Source of the DNA: Endocalyx cinctus
Taxonomy: Eukaryota > Ascomycota > Sordariomycetes > Amphisphaeriales > Apiosporaceae
Assembly (NCBI GenBank): GCA_001600455.1
Contig: BCKC01000003.1
Location: 3,138,315-3,202,314 of the forward strand
DNA: 64,000 nucleotides
Direction of reading: 5' to 3'
Within the stretch, counting starts at the first letter, position 1; the number at the start of each line of letters is the position of its first letter. The position numbers were made by a program, and so were the translations under genes. Below are positions 24,105-35,900 of the stretch, one piece after another. The notes beneath the pieces were generated by a model. That model had not been told where the DNA came from and made no database searches. It saw only the letters and a list, made by a program, of their open reading frames with translations.

Positions 24105-26130
24105 ATGGATTCTTCACCATCTACATCTGAACTTTCCGATCCACCTCCGTCCAACCCTCCCTCGTCTCCATTATCCGCATTGTCCATTCTCTCTAGGTCA
24201 CCAACCATTTCTCCGCGCACTTCTTTAAATTACGACTCTACACGGTTACCATCACCTCCTTCTTCCACAATTAATTCAGGAAGCGCATCACCAATGAAGC
24301 CTGCCGATGGAACCGAGCTGGAGATACACGTCAACCCTGACGGTCCCCCGCCTGCAAAGCGTCGCCGCGTCGAGCGTAAACCTCGTACTACCGAATATCT
24401 TGATTTGAGAGCCGCGTTTGAGCAGACCAAAAAGGACGAAGAACTACTGGATAGATTAACTTCTGTACTACGCAAAAAGAGAAAAATTGTCGTCATTGCT
24501 GGCGCTGGAATTTCAGTTTCTGCAGGCAGTACGTACATACATCCTCAACTCCCATTCCTCAAAAAAAATATATATATATATATATACCATACGCTTATTT
24601 GAGCGCGCACAAAACTGACCTTTTCTTCTAGTTCCTGATTTTCGCTCGTCTCACGGTCTTTTTGCAACTTTACCAAAAAGTCACAAACTTAAAGGTTCTG
24701 GCAAGCACCTTTTTGATGCTTCCGTTTATAAGCATGACTCCACTACTTCATCCTTCCACACTATGGTCCGCGACCTCTCCCATCTCACAAAAAATGCCGA
24801 GCCCACACCTTTCCACCACATGATCGCATCGTTAGCAAAAGAAGGTCGGCTTCTCCGGCTATATACTCAGAACGTGGACGGTCTCGATGCCTCTATGGAA
24901 CCCCTCGCTACTAACGTTCCCTTAAATGCTAAGGGACCTTGGCCCAAGACGATACAGCTCCACGGAGGTCTAGCGAAGATGGTATGCTCTAAATGCAGTG
25001 AGATCAGCAACTTCAACAGCTCGCTTTTCGAAGGTCCCGAAGCCCCTCTCTGCAAGTCTTGCGAGGAAACGGACAACGTGCGTACTTCACATGCGGGGAA
25101 GCGGAGTCATGGTATTGGCAGGCTGAGACCGAGGATGGTTCTGTACAACGAATACAACCCCGACGAAGAGGCAATTGCAAATGTTGTACGGGCAGATATA
25201 AGATCCCGACCTGATGCTGTCGTCGTTGTCGGTACCAGCATGAAGATTCCCGGAGTACGTCATATGGTAAAGGATATGTGCCGCGTCACAAGGGACCGAA
25301 AAGACGGTGTCACTGCCTGGATTAACTTGGACCCTGAGCCAACTGGTGCGGATCTGAAGAATTGTTGGGATTTGGTAGTTCGGGGAAAGTGCGATGATGT
25401 AGCCTCCCTGGTACATCTCCCGCACTTCGACGAGAGCATTCACCAAGGAGAAGAGACATTGGTCGACAATCAGAAATACGAGAAAGATGTTAGTCGCGTC
25501 AAAGTCGAGGTGGAGATCCCTAAGACCAAGAGTCTCCCTGTGGCCAGCGTTGCTATCAAGAAGGAATCACGTGATACTACGCCTACGGAAGCGAAGCCTT
25601 TGTCGATCGAGAAGGTTCAAGGCATCCCAACGCCTTCTGCTAGTCCCAAGATACGGACCGCTCTCCCGAATACAACTTTCCCTAAGCAAAAACAGAGCCA
25701 GCTCTCCTTCAGCAAGAAACTTTCGAAATCTAATAGTCCTTCAACAACAATAAGCAAAAATACTACCAAGGCGTCTAAACCGAAATCGAAACCGAAAACA
25801 TCTAAGAAGAAAGTGGAGGAAAAGCCCAAGGTTACAATCAACTCAACATTCAAAACTACGAAGACCAACCCTGTTGTAAATGAGAAGATCAAAATTCCAG
25901 AAAAGCGAGCATTCGAACCCCAGCCTTCAACCCATACATCCATGTTTGACGAGTTTTCCCTTCGTCCTAGAGCACCCAAGCAAGACCGAGAATCCTTCTA
26001 TGCCGCAACACCGGATATGAGCACGTTCTCTGCAGAACCGGTAACACCTACGGAACCTGAACGACCATCTTCATCGCACACGGTTTCTCCTCCTTCAAAG
26101 CCTCGTGGCATGGGCATACTGATTGATTAG
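24105..26130 (+). CDS. NAD-dependent histone deacetylase, Hst3/Hst4-type sirtuin
   Basis: Two exons (24105-24528 and 24632-26130) give 640 residues. The N-terminal 100 residues are Ser/Pro-rich, with a nuclear localisation signal (PPAKRRRVERKPR). The sirtuin domain (about 115-380) shows GAGISVSAGIPDFRS (split by the intron), TQNVDGLD, the catalytic His in QLHGG, two Cys pairs (CSKC and CKSC) for zinc, VVVGTSMKI and AWINLDPEP. The layout, with a long Lys/Ser-rich tail, fits fungal Hst3/Hst4 enzymes, which remove acetyl from histone H3 Lys56 and protect genome stability. The exact orthologue (Hst3 or Hst4) is inference, so no symbol is given. The intron is 103 nt and contains a (TA)n run near 24568-24586. 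The protein ends in GMGILID. It is divergent from MED16 and convergent with CHD1. Confidence 0.92.
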
Positions 26131-27920
26131 GTCAGCATGCTCTAGAGAGGTATGCATAAGTGCTTTTCGAACGAGCGGATGCAAATGTCTTTTCCTTTTT
26201 GGCCTAGAAAATTCGACACGAAATCATGTGAATCAAGCGTTATTGCGTGATATGCACGAGCTACGAAAATGCATACTTGCTATCCATTTCTATTTTATGA
26301 TTCCAGCTCGCTTGCCATACGTCTAAAGATGGCCTCAATTATGCAATCCATTTTTTCCGGTCTGCGGCACGGATACACATCTTTCCTGTTCACAATTTGT
26401 ACATACATATTCTACATTCACAAGTAGTCACGAAACGACTTACGCACGCATATATATGTGTCTATGCTTTGCGCCTAGAACAAAAGGGAGGTGAACGGAT
26501 GTGAATATGAATAGAGAGAGGGGGGGTGAGAGGGCCACGGTTATTTTAGGAGCATTTTTCAACTTCGGAGTTATATTTTTATGTGAAAGTCAAAGCGATA
26601 CCATATTATTATTGTGAAATGATTAACTTTTGACGTTAATTAAATCATTTGTACATATTTTGATACCAGTTTCAAAAAAAAAAAAAAAAAAAATTATATA
26701 ATCCTCAGCGATTAGAAGAAGGGGGAATAAAAAGAAATCATATTCAATGGAGATGTTTTAACCTCAGTGACAAGCAATTTACTCACCTGATAAAGAATTA
26801 TTCACGATATCATACCTTACCTATGATTGTATGTGTTATATCAGTCAGACACATGCCAGACCTGCTTATATTTGACTTGGCCTTGGGTGAAAATTCAGTT
26901 CCTATGGCTAGTATTGAAAACCACATCACCGCTGGTCACATCATATATTCGCCATGCTTCTTATAAACATCATCTTTGACCGAAGATTTCTAAAAAGCTA
27001 TTTGAGATGCCCTAGATGTCTATATCCGTATACTCGGGCCTTGGAAATTTCTAGCTTTCACGATGGTATGAATCATATATACAAATTACTCTAGACAGTA
27101 AAGTTCACATAGCATAAATCAATCTTTTTTTCTTATTTTATTTCTCATTTATCAATTAATACTTTTTCTGGGTTTCTTACAACTTCTCAGCAAATTGTGT
27201 TTGATCAGCTAGTACATACACTTGGTTGATGGTAGGGGAGGTCATATCAATACAAATGTATCTTTGACGGTTCCCTTCATACCTGCCTAGAGTGTAATCA
27301 GATTTGCGTTCCAGCAAGTGGGAGAGCAACTCCATACTCATCAGCAGTCCCAAAGACAACCTGTAACTTCTACCATTTCCTCCTCTCATGCGATAAACAT
27401 AATCATTCGAATCTGTGCAATCGCCCAGGGTATAGTCAAACCTAACCTAATCACCTAACGTTTTTTTTTTCTTTTTTTTTCCTGATTTGATATGACTTTG
27501 TCTTTCTCTAGGCAAGGCCCGTAGTTCGATGAAGAGGGTTGAAAATAACAGCAACACGCAAGAAAATCTTTGAAAACAGAAGGGGATGTGGTATACATTT
27601 GACATTCCACTCCTCTTCTTGCGCGTTCCAAACCAACTCTCAGCTTCTGATATTCTAGCCTCCCATTGAGGGATGGCTATAAGAGTTTATAAACAAGTCA
27701 AGTCACGATCATGAACCACTCTGACCGCAAAACTCCCGGTTGCCAATCAATATCGATGCTTTTGTAAGGGTATGCGTTGATGGTTCCATACCGTCCCTTG
27801 AATCACTTTATCTATGATGCTATACCATAACGCCGTCCAATGCAATGTAGTATGTGGGCGAGAAAAAAAAACGCCACCAATGTGTTCTCTGTCTGGGGCA
27901 GAGTAAATCTATGTATAATG
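26131..27920. other. Convergent 3' spacer, sirtuin / CHD1
   Basis: 1.8 kb of AT-rich DNA between the 3' ends of two convergent genes. It has an A20 tract at 26674-26693 and T-rich runs near 27461-27480. Open stretches are short and unrelated to known domains. No gene is supported. Confidence 0.6.
26674..26693. repeat. A20 homopolymer tract
   Basis: Twenty consecutive A, 540 nt past the sirtuin stop codon. Confidence 0.9.
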
Positions 27921-30900
27921 TCAATGAATTGTAGTAGACGGCTCGCTGCGGGATTCCCCATTAGTCGCCGAAGACTTAGGATCATGTGTCTTTTGGCCCT
28001 CGGGAGCTTTCTCAGCTTGTTTGAGTTGTTGGTAAAGTGCTGACAGTCTTGGTCCAGTCATTGGGTTCCCAGAAGATTGCTTCTCGGAAGATGCTGACTT
28101 ATCTTTCTCCTTTTCCGGTTTACTCGAAGATGGTTTCTCGGACGCCGGAATTCTCTTAGAGATAAACCTCCTACATAATCTGTTAGAATACAATGAACTC
28201 TTGTTAAAGTGGAGAAACACATACCATAGTTTAGGCTTGAGTTCGTTAAGTTGTTCCATTGATAAGCCAGACGTCCGGTGGAGACCCTCGATGAAGTCGC
28301 CAATCGCGGTTATCTCGGACTTCAGAACCTTGGCTCGAGCCTTCGCTACAGGAATATTTGCTTTTGTACAAGCCTCGACCTTTAGAACGTGAGTCCAAAT
28401 GGGTTGCATCAGTGCTTCGATGACAGGGGCGTTCCTCTCATCATCTTCCTCTTCAGCTGCCTGCCGACCGTCCTCTACTTTGCGATGCTTATGTCGACGG
28501 TCATCGACCTCTCCACTATGTTTCCTCTTAGTTTCCGGTCGTAAAGTCGCACTCTCCCCAATGCTACTGCGGGAACGCTGGTGGTCGCGAGAGTGAAATC
28601 GATCGATGTCCCTATCTCTGTGAGAGGACTTCTTCAAGCTTTGGGGTCCAGGAGAAGCTGAGATAGATCCCTTATCTGAACGTCGATGGCCGTTAGCAGC
28701 ACCATGTCCAGCTTTCTTGTTGTTGCGATGATGATTTTCCACGACCTTACGGGCATTCACATCGTCCGAGTGGATTGACGTAAGCACGGAGAGCAGATAC
28801 TCGGCGCGACGAACCAAGTGAACGGCACCTGGAGCTTTAGCCCCTTTGACTTCGGTGTGTTCTCGTTCCTGCTTCTTCTCAATACGGTGTTCCTCGAGGA
28901 AGAATTTATCATGGAGGCCAAGTTCTTTGTCGTCTCGAATTTGGGTCCACGCGCCGAACCCAAACTGATCAATGCCGAGGAGAAGCATGCCGTCTTCCTT
29001 AAAGCCCCATTCACAACTATAATGAGCAGCTTTGGTAGCTTCAGGAAGCCGAAAGTCGAAAGGGTTCGGAAGTTGCTGGAGAACACGTCGTAAGAGTCGA
29101 AGTTGCGGAGGACGATCAAGTATTGTTTCTGCGTTGATTTTCTTAACTTCACCAAAATCAACCATGACGGCTTTAATATCCTTCTTCGTCATCTTCTTTT
29201 TAGTTTGCTGTTCTTGTACACGGATCTCGTCATTGTTTCGATCCATTGCTTCACGGGCGGTAGAAACAAGTTCGTGCAGGACACCAGCAATGAAGTCGCT
29301 GTCTCGATCGCTCAGGCGAGCATCACGTAGGAGATCAAGTGGACGATCTTCAATAAACCCATACCGCATAAAGGCTCTAATAAGATTACGCGTTTCTTTT
29401 TCATTAAGGGGTCGTCGTGGGTCAGATAGCATGGCACGTTGCTCTTCGAGACGTTCCTGTTTCTGCTGTTCTCGCTCTCGCTTCTTCGCAATACGCTCCG
29501 CTCTTTCCGAATCACCGTTAGTTCTCGAGCTTTTAAGCGCGGCGCGGCGAGGTGCGCTCGCTTCTAATTCTTGATTCAGGTACTCTTCCTCTTTCTTCTT
29601 AGCCTCATCCGCCTTGAGGACAGCCAACTGTTCGGCAGGAATGATTTGATCCCAGTCAAGCGTGAGGTCATCCACCTTGACATCAGTGTATTGCATAAAG
29701 TTATCCCAATCAATTCCACCTGTACTAAGGTTCATCTTGTCGTCAATCTTAGTCTTGGTAACTTCAGCGTTTTCAAGAATGGAATCGATATCTAGTTGTT
29801 CCAATCTCTGCTGGTTTCCAGACTGCTCAAACATTTTCTGAGATCGCATCTTGAGAACCCATTGAATGTCGTCGGCTGACTTGGCTTCATCTATCCGAAG
29901 ACCCTTCTTGTTGAATTCCTCTCGGAAAGCTTTACCGTCATCTGTAACACCAGCCTGAATGGCGAGATATTCCAGCAGAAGCTTATTGCGAGCTCGTTCC
30001 AGAACTTCTTCTTCTATAGTCTCCTTAGAAACGAGACGATAGACGGTAACCGGCTTCTTCTGACCAATCCGATGAGCTCGTGCCATGGCTTGCAGATCAG
30101 CTTGAGGATTCCAATCAGAATCAAATATGATGACAGTATCCGCAGTCATCAGGTTGATACCCAGGCCACCCGCTCGAGTCGAGAGTAGGAAACAGAAATC
30201 ATCACTGTCTTCTGCGTTGAAATGATTAATAGCCAGGCGTCTAGGACCTGCCCCAATGGTACCGTCAAGTCGTTGAAACTGATAGCCCCGTAGTCGTAAA
30301 TAATCCCCAAGTATATCAAGGACCTTGACCATTTGACTGAAGATGAGTACACGGTGGTTATCTTTCTTGAGCTTGTTCAGCAACTGATCAAGCAACATCA
30401 TTTTCCCGCTACTAGTAATGAGACCTTTGATCTGGTCTTCACGGCGAGTGCTTCCATTGAGAACCTTTTCTTCGGCGCCAGGGAACATGTATGGATGATT
30501 GCTGACTTTCTTCAGCTCCATCACAATATTCAATAGTGATGACTTCTGGCCAGAATTGCCTTCATTCAGAGCCGCGTAGTTTCGGGTAAGGATGTTTTTA
30601 TAGTACTCAAGCTGTACATCGGATAGTTCAACTCGAATAATCTTTTCTGTCTTAGGAGGCAAATCGGATTCTACGGTCTCTTTGGTTCGGCGCAAGATGA
30701 ATGGTGCAATCGCAGCATGTAGTTCTTGCAGCTTAGCCTGGGCATCAGTCGCAGCGAGTGTATCAAGGTCTTCATCAATGTGAACCTTTCCGGGATTCAG
30801 AAAGTCAAGTAAAGAAGACAGCTCGGCTAGGTTGTTCTGAATTGGTGTACCAGTGATGAGAACCTTCGAGGGAGCACCAAAACTCATAAGTTCTGAATAG

Positions 30901-32913
30901 AGTTTCGATTCCTTATTCTTTAATCGATGAGCTTCATCGACAGCAAGTGCTTGCCATTTGATAGTTCTCAAGAAATCGGCATCCATCAATATATATTCAT
31001 ACGATGTGACAAGTACATTGAATTTGGCCTTCTTCGGGTTACCGTTAATCATTAGTTCGTGTTCTCTAATGGTAGTTCGGGCATCGGAATTGCCGAGGTA
31101 AACAACGAAGTTGAGATCAGGGGACCACAGGTTGAAGGTATCGCACCAGGCAGGAATAACACTGAGAGGTGCAACAACAAGGAAAGGCCCTTCTTGCTTA
31201 CGCTCGTTACGCAACCAGCTGAGAAACGAGACAGTCTGGACAGTCTTTCCGAGACCCATCTCGTCAGCAAGGATAACGTTGTTTGCTCGGCACCAATTGA
31301 GCGATAAGAAATTCAAGCCGGTAAGCTGAAAGTTTCTCAGCTCGCCATTTTTTATATAACTTGGCTGCTTTTCAAGCTTGAGGAACTTGCTCCGCGTCGT
31401 AGGGTTTGATTCGTACTTGTCGGAAATCCAGGATCTTGACTGTCTGTCGAGGAATTGATCAATCTGGTCCTGAGCATCTTCGACAATGGTCGACGCCGAC
31501 TCCCAGGTACAATGCTCATAGGTTAATCCTTTCCACTTAACGAAGTACTCTCGCCCCTCATCTCCGCTTCGTTGGGCAACAATTCTCTCAACCTTAGTGT
31601 AGTCCGCTAAGGCATCTTGTTCACGCTCTTTGTCAAGCATGTATTGTTCTCTCGTTTCGGGAGGTATATCATCGCCGGCAAACTTGAGGTCCAATTCATA
31701 CTCGACTGTGCGTTTGTAGTAATTCTCTAGCTTTCGAGCGCCCCGGTATCCACGTAATGTCTCCATTGTATCCCATGTGTTGTGCAGATATGACTGTCCC
31801 TGCCATTTGATGTGGTACTCGAAGTCATCTCTAGTGGCTTCTGGTGTCATCTCGCCACCATCCTTGACACGGTGGCCCACAACCTTCTCTATGTACTGGG
31901 AATCTTCAGCTAGCTCTTCACCGGCCCATTGATTGGGCGTAAGCTCTGACTCGTCTTCGTCGTCAAAATCGCTCTCTTGGTATGTTTGTACCTGTTGAGC
32001 AGCTCTTCGGTTTGACCATCGCTTTTCGGCATATAGCATGGACGATTGTGATTGGTTCTGCTGGCGGCGAGCCTTTTTCTGGAAAGATCGAGCTCTTGCA
32101 CCACCGTATGTGTCCGAGTCTGAGTCCGCGGCGGCAGGTGTCCGTACAGGCGTAGCTCGTTTAGACGCTATAGACACAGGGGTGAGCTCATGCATACAAG
32201 GGAATAGGCCAGTAGATGGGAAAAATAAAAATAAAAATAGCTTACATTGTCGCGATACTTGGTCTACTACGCGAATCTTTTTAGTTCTACGGTTGGTAGG
32301 GACGATATCAGATTCAGAATCATCATCATCATCGGAATCAATCTAGAGCCATTATTAACATTTGTTTAACAACATGAAACAATCAAAACAAAAATTTTGA
32401 TAAAACTTACAACTTTTGGCTGTTTAGTAGGACGTGACTATTAATCATATTAGCAACATTTTAGGCCATCAAGAGCAGGCATAGACATACACTTCTTCTC
32501 AAGCCATACAATTCGGGGTTCTCCCGTATGTATTCATCCTCTTCAACAGCAACTTTCCGTTTCGGAGCACGACGGGAATCACCAGATGATGATCTCTCTT
32601 CTTGGGGAGCGTCACTCTGGGATTCGGCAGGGCTATCATCCATATCAAAGTCGGCATCATCAGATACGTTATCATCATTATCATTATCGTCTCCATCAGC
32701 CGAATCATTTGCATCTAGGTCAACCTCGGCTTCGGCATCTTGGGACGATTCATGACGTGTGAGGGAAGTAGAAGAAGTTGCAGCGGCGGCTGTATCGTTT
32801 ACTTCGGATAAATCGCTCTCGCTCGCGTGATCGGGAGACCCGTCTCTGGAATCAGCTTCCACCATGGGTGAATTATCCCCTTTGGAGGAGCTGTGCTCGG
32901 GTGAGCTGGACAT
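27921..32913 (-). CDS. CHD1: CHD1 chromodomain helicase DNA-binding protein
   Basis: Five minus-strand exons (32913-32491, 32437-32411, 32342-32246, 32167-28225, 28170-27921) give about 1579 residues. This is an ATP-dependent nucleosome spacing enzyme acting on transcribed chromatin. In order: an acidic N-terminus, YGLRRSSRPTKQPKV, two chromodomains (EYHIKWQGQSYLHNTWD; EYFVKWKGLTYEHCTWE), and a Snf2 ATPase with ILADEMGLGKTVQ (Walker A), VDEAHRLKN (Walker B) and the helicase C lobe (STRAGGLGINL, ARAHRIGQKKP). A SANT/SLIDE region (WGFKEDGMLLLGIDQFGFGAWTQIRDD), an Arg/Ser/Asp-rich stretch and a CHD1 C-terminal helical domain (PIWTHVLKVEAC to ELKPKLW) follow. Exon 2 is only 27 nt. The last intron is 54 nt with a TTCTAAC branch-like site. 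Upstream ATG choices are limited, and 32913 is the first in the frame. Confidence 0.95.
28171..28224 (-). other. Short 3'-most CHD1 intron, alternative outcomes
   Basis: GTATGT donor at 28224 and AG ending at 28171 (54 nt). A nearer AG ends at 28180, and using it would make TGA at the junction. The branch-like CTAAC lies only about 3 nt before the nearer AG but about 11 nt before the farther one, which favors the 54-nt form (product ..KLWRFISK..). If unspliced, the frame stays open and adds 18 residues. Confidence 0.65.
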
Positions 32914-35900
32914 ACTGGCAGCTATACCAGCTAGACAAAGCTACAGTAAAGTTAGCAACCAGTTAAGAGTCTTCGCAAGACAGAAACTACGCAAGTAAGT
33001 GATAGTGAAACCGGCGACGAAGATAGTACATTAAATGGCAGAAAACAACAAGCAATGAGTTTGATAATGTATCTGGCGCATACTTGAGGATAATTTGATG
33101 GTCACGAGGCTGATAGTTGATGAAAAGGCATTGACAGCGGTAAGATGATGATGAGGGCTATATACAGGTAGCAGGATGGTGTACAAGTCAAGGACAATGA
33201 ATTCCATCGAGAAATAAAGGCTCAAAGGGTTTACATATATCAAAATACGCGATAGGAAGGTGATATATATATGACTTGATGATGATTTTGATGTCAAGTA
33301 AATGCGCGTTCATAGGTACTCCAGCCTCGTCCGGACTTGAATATTTTCCAAGGGTAGAATGAAGAGGAGAAACTTACAAGTCATCAAATGTTGAATCTAA
33401 ATAAGAAAAAGGAATGGAAAAGATTTATAACTTCAGTTGATCTAATAAAAGGGTGAAGATCAAGTTGATTCAGTTCGTGGTATTATAGAGTAGAGAGAGT
33501 GTGTGGTAGGTAAGGTTGCGGTGTTCGGTGGAGGAAAAGCTGGAATAAGGAATAATAATAATGGAAAGAAAGTAGGAAAGTTGAGAAGGGTAGCTGGGTC
33601 CCCAGAAATTCACTGTAATTGCCCTCCTAGAGAAAAAAAAACTTCTTCCTTTTAGGTTTAGCGGTTTGTATTAACCAATCATTCACCGCACGGCCCATCT
33701 ACTTAGTTACAGTTATACAGTATTTAATTAATTTATAGGCACGGTATACACGTTATTTGACGTAACCAATACCGTATAGTTCAATATTCGGGCATAACTT
33801 ATTAAGTATACTACATATATACGGATAACACTGTGTGATCCATATGACTTGTGTACCAAGTCAGTCAGCCAGTCAGACAGTATATCGGATCCATCCATGG
33901 ATGGATGCTTACTTTCCATTCACATCAACTACATTCAAATTTACTCTGGTTCTCTCGAATACTTGAATTTTAGTATATATCTGCTCAAGTCAACAGAGTC
34001 CAGAATACTGAAAGGTATGTGTGAATATCTTGCTCTGTATTAATACTATATAGGTAAGTTAATATGTGAGATCAGAGGATTATCTTATGTCCATATATCC
34101 ATATCCATGGATGAATATTAAGTACTAACTTCCAACATACCAAGTATAGCAGTGCTTAATCCAAGGTTACTCGGCAGCTCAGTTACTGAGTACTAAGTAC
34201 CTACCGGGTACGGATACTTAGTAGTTATCGCTGATGAGTTGTCACCAACGTGGGCATCCCTAAACGAAACAAAAAAAAAAAGATAGAGAATTCACCATGT
34301 ATAGAGCATATAACACAAAGTGACAAGTGAGTGAGATATGCAAATAAAAGCAACTTTGTATTCAATTAACAGTTAGATACAACAATGTGATAGCAGACTG
34401 GCAGACTAGCAGACTAGCGAATGGCATTCGCAAAAATCTGCTTTACCATGCTGCCATCTACACGATATATTCAAATCGGATAACTCAGTGTAGTTGTACC
34501 TAGGCCTGTCTTGTAAACGGAGTCTAGACTGAGGTGAACTTGAGTTATCTTATATTTCATGTTGGACTATTTGTCCTTGCTTAGCTTGCAATGGTGTTTC
34601 TTGAAGACTTGTTTTTTTTTTTCTCTCCTTGAGCTTTTTTGCTTAGTTCTTGATTGACCATATTTAGTAGCAAAAGAAGCCAGATCTTCTTTGCTTTCTT
34701 CTCTTGTCCATTGGGATACATGATGTTGTAAATCATGAGAAGGAAAACCTTTAATGCCCCTGTCGTAGGCTGTCCCTGTCCATTACGCAGTTACAGCCAC
34801 CTTATGTTTTTAAATGTGTTTTTTTTCGGCTCCAATAAGTCATTGAGAGAATGTGTTGAGCGATGGTCCTTGAAAGGGGGGTATTCATGAAGGATGACGA
34901 GAAACGTTATTATGTTCCGTATACAGGACAGCAGTTGGAAGTACAAAGAAAGGTTGGTTAGCACTACCTATACTGGTGAGTTTTAGTCGGATTTTCTTTC
35001 TCTTTTTTTTTTCAATGACTGAATCGCTGGTAGAGAATACTTGCGATGGTGGAATAGAAGAAGTTTACGTGTTATGCCAAACAGCTAACGCAAGTTTTAC
35101 ATTCACGGTAGCTACACTAATTCCCAATTAGTTTTTTGATGATTTTATGTATTTTATTGTCGACTATTCTTATTTCTGTCTATTTGAACCTAAAGAGACG
35201 GTTGCGAGGTTATTTCCGGTATCATATAAGGCCATAACGTTCAATGCATATAGGCTTATTAATCACGCCTAATCGCTTGCTCCGTATTTGGCCCGATGAT
35301 CCTCGATTACAGTGGTTTATTATTACCGATTTATATTAAGGATGTGTCGAAGTAGCCGATATCTGCTTCAACACATTTTCAAAAAGTAAAGTGATTTAAA
35401 AACCTTATTAGTAAGTAACCACATATATATCTGGCAAGAGAGACTGTTGGTAATAGTCGCAGCATAGAGTGTAGAACCCATTTCAGAAGTATCGTGATGC
35501 GAAATCCCGTAACAGTCTAGTATAATGATACATATATCAAGCTATCTACGAATTTGGATTATACTGAGGTTTGTTTTATAGACCGAAAGTAATCTCAGTC
35601 GGTTGACGGTTATTGAGACTTTCAATCCTACAGAGCCAGCAATACGCATGGAGGAATATCTTTGCGCTTTCTTCATTTTCTGACGTGGAATTCGACAATG
35701 TAAGTCCCTACAACCTTCTAGGTAATCGGAAGTCGGCGCAGATCTGACGTGACTTAGTGTAAACTTATTTACCGCTCTATATATGGCTGCCAGTGCCCTA
35801 GTTTCTCGTAACAACTCATCGGCGCATTATAAGGAGTGCTCCGGAAAGATCTATGCACTGGGCAATCTCCAGCTGCTTGGTATTTGCACGAAATTTTAAT

